Shown: piece after piece, positions 1 to 6,900 of the stretch
Position numbering within the stretch: position 1 is the stretch's first letter
Layout: the number at the start of each line of letters is the position of its first letter
DNA from: an uncultured Bacteroidota bacterium
Lineage (GTDB): Bacteria > Bacteroidota > Bacteroidia > Chitinophagales > Saprospiraceae
DNA length: 6,912 nucleotides
NCBI GenBank assembly: GCA_937926185.1
Contig: CALEYM010000739.1
Location: forward strand, 1 to 6,912
Direction of reading: 5' to 3'
Translations under genes and position numbers: made by a program
Notes under the pieces: model-generated
Told to the model about the DNA's origin: nothing
The model's input: only the letters and a program-made list of their open reading frames with translations
Databases searched by the model: none

Positions 1-837
1 ACTATGCAACAACATCGCGAAAAGACCGGCAAATAAAAACCAATACAGGATGGTGATGTATTTTTGTATCTGGATCAGTTTTTTATAATAATAAACATTA
101 AATCCGAGCAACACGATGACCAGCAACAGGGTCAGTAACGCGGTTTTCAGGGAGCCGTATAAACCGTTGGGCAGCGTATAGATGGAAATTTGCAATCCCC
201 CGGCGAATTGTCCGTCCAGAAATGCCGGGGCTGAATCATACCAGAAGTAGAAAGTCAGAGCCAGGATGAAAGGCGTGAAAACACCGGTAAAAAAGACGAT
301 CTGCTCCCGCAAATGAAAGGAGCGCAGGCTAAAAAAACCGATGAAGCATACCGGCAATAACCAGGCAAGCGGCGGATAAAAAAGGCTGCCGACGCTGAGC
401 CAGAATGCGCAGTCAAATACGGCGCCGAACGCCAGGGATTGTTTGTAAACGCTGAACACCCTGCCCAGAGCCAGCGGTATGACCGTGGCCGCTGCCAGGG
501 GCGCCGATACGAATAAAAAATCGGGCAAAACCGATGCCGCCAGCGCATACATGGCGCCGGGCACCCAGGTGCGGTCATTCATCATCCGGAAGGAGTCGAC
601 CAGCCGGTTTAAAAGCACAGCCTGAATAAATACCAGCACCGCGGCCAGCATGGCAGAACGCTGCGCACTGGCAAGTACCCAGCCAAATACGTCGCGAAAT
701 AAAAGCGTATTAAACCCGGATTCCGTATTATCAGCAGGCTTCACCCAACCCAGCATGGCCGGCAGGTGAAGCGCGATAACGTATACGGCCAGTATAAGCG
801 CCGTTGAAACCTGATTATTGCGGAATAAAGATAACAC
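1..837 (-). CDS. DUF6427-like multi-pass inner-membrane protein (3' end outside window)
   Basis: An open frame of 279 codons runs from a GTG at 837 to the left edge without a stop, so the C-terminus is missing. An in-frame TGA at 844-846 leaves only CGA and CAA ahead of GTG. With GTG as start the protein begins (M)LSLFRNNQ, the kind of opening I associate with Bacteroidota DUF6427 proteins; no in-frame ATG lies nearby. The chain is strongly hydrophobic, with about seven or eight probable membrane spans near residues 10-28, 57-78, 92-124 (one or two spans), 134-153, 154-172, 178-199, 231-252 and 260-279. A polar loop around 79-92 (NRLVDSFRMMNDRTW) precedes a Pro-Gly step into the next span. 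There is no signal peptidase site and no recognisable catalytic motif, so biochemical function is unknown. It lies 79 bp downstream of the large T9SS protein gene, same strand. The CDS call is firm because hydrophobicity continues through the whole frame. The family name rests on recollection of length, topology and N-terminus, not on a search. Confidence 0.8.
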   Translation of the reverse strand, partial: MLSLFRNNQVSTALILAVYVIALHLPAMLGWVKPADNTESGFNTLLFRDVFGWVLASAQRSAMLAAVLVFIQAVLLNRLVDSFRMMNDRTWVPGAMYALAASVLPDFLFVSAPLAAATVIPLALGRVFSVYKQSLAFGAVFDCAFWLSVGSLFYPPLAWLLPVCFIGFFSLRSFHLREQIVFFTGVFTPFILALTFYFWYDSAPAFLDGQFAGGLQISIYTLPNGLYGSLKTALLTLLLVIVLLGFNVYYYKKLIQIQKYITILYWFLFAGLFAMLLHS

Positions 838-916
838 TTGTCGTCAGTAAATGGCAGTAGCCGGAAAAGCAGCCGCGAAGTTCCGCAAAACCCTGCAAGC
901 TGCCAAACTTTGGTCA

Positions 917-3900
917 TTATTCCGTAAGTGCCAATCGAATAGTTTTGTACTGTCCGTCGGGCAGGCGGACAAGCAGCCAGTAAAGGCCGGCCTCCTGCCC
1001 GCTCAAATCGAGCGGAATTACATGTTTGTCCATTTTATCTGTCATCGTCTTAACGAAAACGCTTTGCCCAAGGGTATTAAAAATACGTATTTCAAGGGGA
1101 GACGGATGCAGGAGATCAACGAAAAGCCTGACTGGGCCTGCCGTTGGGTTTGGCGCGAGTTGTATTTTTGAAAAAAGTTCTGGTAAACCGGCGGATACAA
1201 AGGAGCCTGCCGGAATGGCCAGTGTAAGTACGCAGCCCCTGGCGTCGGTTATGGTGGCGCGATAAAGACCAGGCTCCAGCCCGGTGGCTGCCGGTCCGGT
1301 TTGGTTGCCGCTTTTTTCATCCCATTGAATGTTGTATTGCGGCGCTCCGCCGGTGGGGGTCAGGGTAATAGTCCAGCCGTTTGCCGTTGAATCGGTTGTC
1401 CAGGTAGCGCCCAAGGCTTGTGGCGGCTGAGTGACCGGGAAAGTCCAGAAACCGAAACATCCCGCTGCATCGGTAACAGTCAGCCAATAATTGCCCGCCG
1501 GAATATTTTGGAGGCTGGGCGTAGAAGCGCCGTTGCTCCAGGCGTATTGGTAGGCCGGGGTTCCGCCGGTAAAAGATGTCAGAATGGCGCCGGTACTATC
1601 GCCTTTACACGGCACAGCCGTGATGACGGAGTCGAGCAACAGGATGGGCAGGGCGAGTTGTTGAATAGTATAAACAGGCGAAACGATACTGCAACCCAAA
1701 TCGTCGGTGGCAGTCAGTTGGTAAGAACCGGCGGGCAGGTTCGACAGGGATGCCGTCACGGCCATGTTGTTCCACAAATACTGATAAGGCGTCACGCCGC
1801 CGGTCACGGTGAGTTGAATGCTGCCTTCCTGTTTGCCGCACTTGTCGTCTTTCAGACTGCTCAGGGTGATGCCCAGCGCAAGGGCGGGTTCCTGAATTTG
1901 GGCAAGCGTAGATACCACGCTGCACCCGCGCAGATCGGTGGCGGTCACCTGGTAATTTCCCGCGGGCAGGCCGCTGAGACTCGGCTGGGTTAAACCGTTG
2001 TTCCACAACAGATTATAAGATGGTAACCCACCTGAAACACCGCAGGATACCTGCCCGGTGGAATCGCCCTTGCATATAATATTGACTATGTTCGAAATTA
2101 CAATTTGCAGCGGCGGCGCTTCTTCAACATTAAATACCGACGAAATTGCCGTGCACCCCGCGGCATCGGTCACGGTCACCCAATAGTCGCCGCCGTTCAG
2201 CGCAGAAATGGTATCGGCAGGGACAGGAACGTTGGGATGCACGCCGATGGGTGGCGACCAGGAGAATTGGTAAGGCCCCGTACCGTTTACCGCGCGCACG
2301 GCAATCTTTCCATCGTTGGCGCCGCTGCAGGAAACCGCTTGTACGATGACCGGTTCCAGCGTGAAATTGACATTCCGGTCAATTACGATGAGGTCATTCA
2401 AAACGTTGGCGCAGCCGGTGGCATCTTGTACAGTAACGGAATAAACTCCCGCTGCGAGACCAAAAATGTCCTTTGTTTTTTTGCCATTGCTCCAGTTGTA
2501 TTGATATGGCGGAATGCCGCCGCCCACCGCCAGCAAAATGTCGCCGGTCGGCACTCCAAAACAGGGGATGTCGTGGATTTCCGGCGCTACGATGATGGCC
2601 GGCGGCTCCTCAATCGTTACGGGTGGCATTAAGGCGATACATCCATTGGCGTCGGTGACGCTCAGCCAATAGGTACCCGCCGGTACGGCGGGGAGATTGG
2701 GTGTTTGGGCGCCGTTGCTCCAGTCGTAATGATAAGGAGGTGTGCCGCCGTTTACCCGAATGGAAATACTGCCGGTAGGTTCACCGGCACAAAGCGCGTT
2801 TTTAACCTGCTGAATATTGATGATCAGGGGCGCCTCCGGTTCCAGGATTTGAAATGTATCTTTGATTGAACAGGACAAGGCATCGCTTACCTGAAGGATG
2901 TATTGCCCGGCCGGGGCATTGCTGAGCGTCAGATCGTCGGGTATGCTGTTCCAGCTGGCAGTGATATTTCCTGTCGCCCCACCGACGCTGACCCCGATCA
3001 TGCCTGTGTTGTCGCCCCGGCAACCGACATTTACCAGGGTATCCAGTGATATGCCAAGTACCTGCGGCGCCGTCAGGACAATGCCGGGGCTGACCAGCGA
3101 ACAACCCTTGGAATCGGTCAGCGTACACCGGTAAATGCCGACACCCAGATTCTGGATTTTTGCCGTATTTCCGCTATTGCTCCACTGGTATTGGATGGGC
3201 GGCGTTCCGCCTGTCGGCACCAGTTCGATGCTGCCGTTTTTAGCCCCAAAACAGCCGGGGTTTGTTTTCAGGGTGAATTCAATTTGCAGCGCGCTTGATT
3301 GGGTAATCACGCCCAGCCACTCCGCGGTGCAGGAATTGGCATCCGTCGCTGTGACCGAGTAGATACCTGCGCCGATGGAGGATAAACAAGCCGTTTTGGC
3401 CCCGGTATCCCAATTATATTGATAAGGGCCGGTACCCCCGATGGCTTCCACACACAAAAAGCCGCTTTTTTCGCCAAAACACCGCACGTTTTGCGCCGTG
3501 TCCAAAATAAGATTCAATAAAGGCGGTTCCGTTATCGCGTATTCCGGCGATTCAAAAATGCAGCCATTGCCGTCCGTGATCGTACTCCGGTAGATTCCGG
3601 CCGGCAAATTGCCCAGGTCTTCCGAGCTGGAATCATTCGACCAAAAATAACTGTACGGGGGGGTGGCGCCAAAAACCGCCAGGTCGATCTGGCCGTTTGA
3701 TTCCCCAAAACATTGCACGGCCTTCAGCATATTTACGTTTATATCGATGGGCGGAGGCGTCGTTACTTCCAGGTTGGATAGCACCTGGCTGCAGTTTCCG
3801 TCTGTGATCGTAACGCTGTACGAACCGCCGCTCAGGCCGGTAGCCGTAGAGCCGGATTGCATGTCACTCCAGTCGAAAACTGGATTTTGACCGGCGACAT

Positions 3901-6900
3901 TCAATACAATTGAACCGGTGGATGCATCGGGACATGCCGGGTGAATGATGGTGTCGAGGGAAACATCCAGTCCCGGCGCATTCAGCACGATTTGCGGCAT
4001 CACCATCGAGCAGCCGGCGTTGGTGGCATCGGTCACCGTAATGCGGTAACTGCCCTGCGACAGGTTGCCTATGGTTCCGGTACCGGTAATCCCGCTCAAC
4101 GTACCTCCCGGCCATGCAAAGGTATAGGGCGCCGTACCGTTCAGGGGGCGCAGCGTGATACTGCCGTCACTGCCGCCGCAGGTGCTGACATTCTGGATGG
4201 ACTCCAGGGCGGTTTGAGTGACATTGTTCAGGGTATGCACTTTGATCTGGTCGGCGCCGGTGCAGCCGTTGGCATCCGTGACGGTTACCGTATACGTTTT
4301 GGTAATATTCGGCGTATTCCCCGCCTGAACGGGAATCGATGGGAAGTTCAGGCCTGTACTCCAGGCGTATTCGATCGGCGGTGTCCCGACGCCCGATTCC
4401 TGGGCTTGTATTTGCAGGGTGCGGCCCCGGCAGACGTTCACCGAATCGCCCTGAACGATTTGTACTTCCGGACTGGGTAAAACGGTGATCGTTACGGCCC
4501 TTGTGCCGGTACACCCAAAAGCGGTTGTGCTCAGGATATAATAATTTGTTGTAAGCCCCGGATGCACAACGGGAGATGCCAATTGGTTGGCCGGGCCGGG
4601 CGGCGTCGCGCTGTGATAGGTCAGCAGCCCCCCCGTACTGGCCGTATCCATTACCGGTAATGTACTCAGATCGAATGAACTGCCGTCGCAAAGGGTGGGC
4701 GACGCGCTCAGGGTAAGTACGGGAACCGGATGGACGGTGACGTTTGCCGCCACCCGGCTGCTCGAACAACCTGCCCCCGGCCCGGTCAGCGAATCGGCCA
4801 GATAATACGTTGTCGAACTGGTTAAATGATCGATGCTCAGCGTATTGCCGGCAGAGATGGGCGTTCCGCCCGATGCCGCGGCATACCAGAAGTACTGGCC
4901 AAGCGGCGTGCCGCTCGCGGTGAGCACGGCGTTGGCCCCGGAACATATTTCCACGCCTGCCGGGGCCGGGGGCGCGGGTATGGCGACATCGTCGGTCATG
5001 CCGTTGCAATTTTCGTCGGTTTGATTGCATAAAATTTCCGGCGCACCCGGATAAACTGCCGGGTCAGCATCGTCGCAATCGCTGTCGGCCGGTACGTAGC
5101 CCGGCGGCGCCTGCGGGAAACAGGAAATCACCCGAACGTTGGGGTCGCCGAAACTGTCGCCGTCAGCGTCAAGGTAAAACTCGAAGTCGGGCGTTCCGGC
5201 TTCCTGGGAACCGTAAAAGGCCAGATTGTCGATAGCCAGGTCGCCATAAGCGCCGAACACACCGCTGGCGACAAACTGGAACAACGTGGTTTGCCCGTCG
5301 TAATCACTCAGGTTGACGTATTCCCGGCGCCACAGTTTGCCCTTGTTGCCACTCCAGGTTTTAACCGTATCCCAATTCACCCCACCGTCGGTGGAGGCCT
5401 GCAACATCAGGGTGCCCGGCTGATTGATCTTGGTATTTTGATACAGGTCGAACGAAAAATGACAGGCTTGCGCAGGCGGCGCGGATACCTGTACGCAAAG
5501 GGTGCGCAATTTGGCTGTTTTTCCAAAAGCGCCTGTGGGTGAGCAGGCATTGCGGAAATACAGGAAATTGCCACTTCCACCGGATGCAGTCTGCGGGCCG
5601 GCTACCGGCCAGGCCAGGCCGGGACCGGTAAAAACCTTCCACTCATAGTCGTCGTCGGGCACGTTTTGCCAGAGGCCGGGAAGCGGGCAAGGGTCGGCGC
5701 AGTTGGCGGCGGAGCACAGGTCCAGGTCGTTGACCGTTTCGAGCAGGGTGGGGGAACAGTTGGTGAAAAAACGGGCCGCCCAGGAATTCGGCCCCCATAC
5801 GCCCGGCGCGCATTGCCGGCGGATGTAGACTTCGTACCATTGAAGTGTTTGGAGGCCACTTAACAGTATCGGAGCCGCAGCAGGTTGTGGCAAGATAATA
5901 GAGACAGCGCCTGTGCCGGCAGTATTGCCTGTGCCTGGAATAAACCCTGCCGGACCGTATTCGATCAGCAGGCTGTCGCCGTTTGCATCCGTTTGCCAGG
6001 AAATATCCGCCGAGTTTTCGGTGACGTTACCGGCTGTTACTTGCTCCACGGGCGGGCAATCGGCGCGGGCAAATATCAGTTCGAACAGCCGGAGTTTTCC
6101 CCGGTGCGCCACTTTGCTGTCGCAAATTTCCACCCGCCAGACGCCCACCGGATTTTGTCCGGCGTGCAAACCGGCCAGCGCTTGCCCCGGCAGGTAATAC
6201 CCGGTGATATTGTCCGTCTCGGCAGCGGCGCTCAGAGGCTGCGCGACGGTTGCATCATCCGTCAGTTCTACAAATTGCGCACATACGGTCCCCTGTAAAT
6301 CACCGATGTTCTGATCGCCGGCATTCAGGCCGCCAAGGAGTTGTATCCGGGCGGAATCGGGCGATACGAGCCAGACGCTTAGGTCGGAGCGCCAGGGGTG
6401 CTCAATCATCATGCGCACGCCGCGCAGCAGCACATCTGTGCCGAGCGCCATGCCCGGCGCTTCATCGACATGCAGTTCGAATACCTGAATGTTGTTGCAG
6501 GAAGTGTCGCGCAGGTCGAGGTTCAGCGGGCAGGGCCGGGCATTGTTCAGGTCGGTGATAAAACTGCGCGGGGTGGACCAGATGCTCGAAGTAGTGTCGT
6601 CGCATACGGTGCGCACCTGGAAGCGGTAATTCCGGCCAGGGATTAAACCTGCAACATCGAATGGCGGATCGGCATTCACTACATACGTAGGACTCCCGGT
6701 GAAGGGGTCGGTACCCGCGGCGATTTCTACCTCGTATTTATCGCCCACGTCCGACCAGGTCAGGCGCGCCGTGGAGTCGGTCACCTGGTTGGCCTGGAGG
6801 AGTTCGGGGCGGGGGCAGACGTCGGCCCCACCCCCAACCCCTCCCCCCAAGGGGAGGGGGGTATGATCCGGATATGCTTTTGACATTCCGGATGGGGACA

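Noticed and set aside
255..578. Minus-strand open frame of 107 codons starting with ATG
   Set aside because: It is out of frame with the membrane-protein gene that covers 1-837. Its translation is an incoherent mix of Arg, Ser, Cys and Pro, whereas the other frame has well-spaced hydrophobic spans.
903..913. Inverted repeat CCAAACTTTGG next to the TAA of the large gene as a terminator
   Set aside because: The stem is only 5 bp, AT-rich and around a single base, with no T run after it on the minus strand. It is too weak to call a terminator.
838..916. Promoter or riboswitch in the gap upstream of the membrane-protein gene
   Set aside because: No TAnnTTTG-type -7 element with a suitably spaced TTG box was found, and no extended conserved RNA fold is apparent in 79 bp.
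851..1171. Plus-strand open frame of 106 codons over the intergenic gap and the 3' end of the large gene
   Set aside because: It is antisense to the T9SS sorting domain, has no family resemblance, and most of it lies over confirmed coding sequence.
1418..1993. Plus-strand open frame of 191 codons, and similar ones at 3941-4480 and 2105-2632
   Set aside because: They lie antisense to the SprB array. They have biased composition rich in Arg, Gly, His and Gln and no recognisable domain. Their length follows from the codon bias and repetition of the minus-strand gene.
1187..4213. Regular period of about 230 bp, considered as a CRISPR-like or DNA satellite array
   Set aside because: The DNA copies are strongly diverged while the protein pattern is conserved and the frame is continuous, so the periodicity comes from protein repeats.
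4167..5030. Minus-strand open frame of 287 codons in another frame
   Set aside because: It is an Arg-rich frame-shifted reading of the Ig-like and MopE region; the overlapping frame has clear domain matches, and this one has none.
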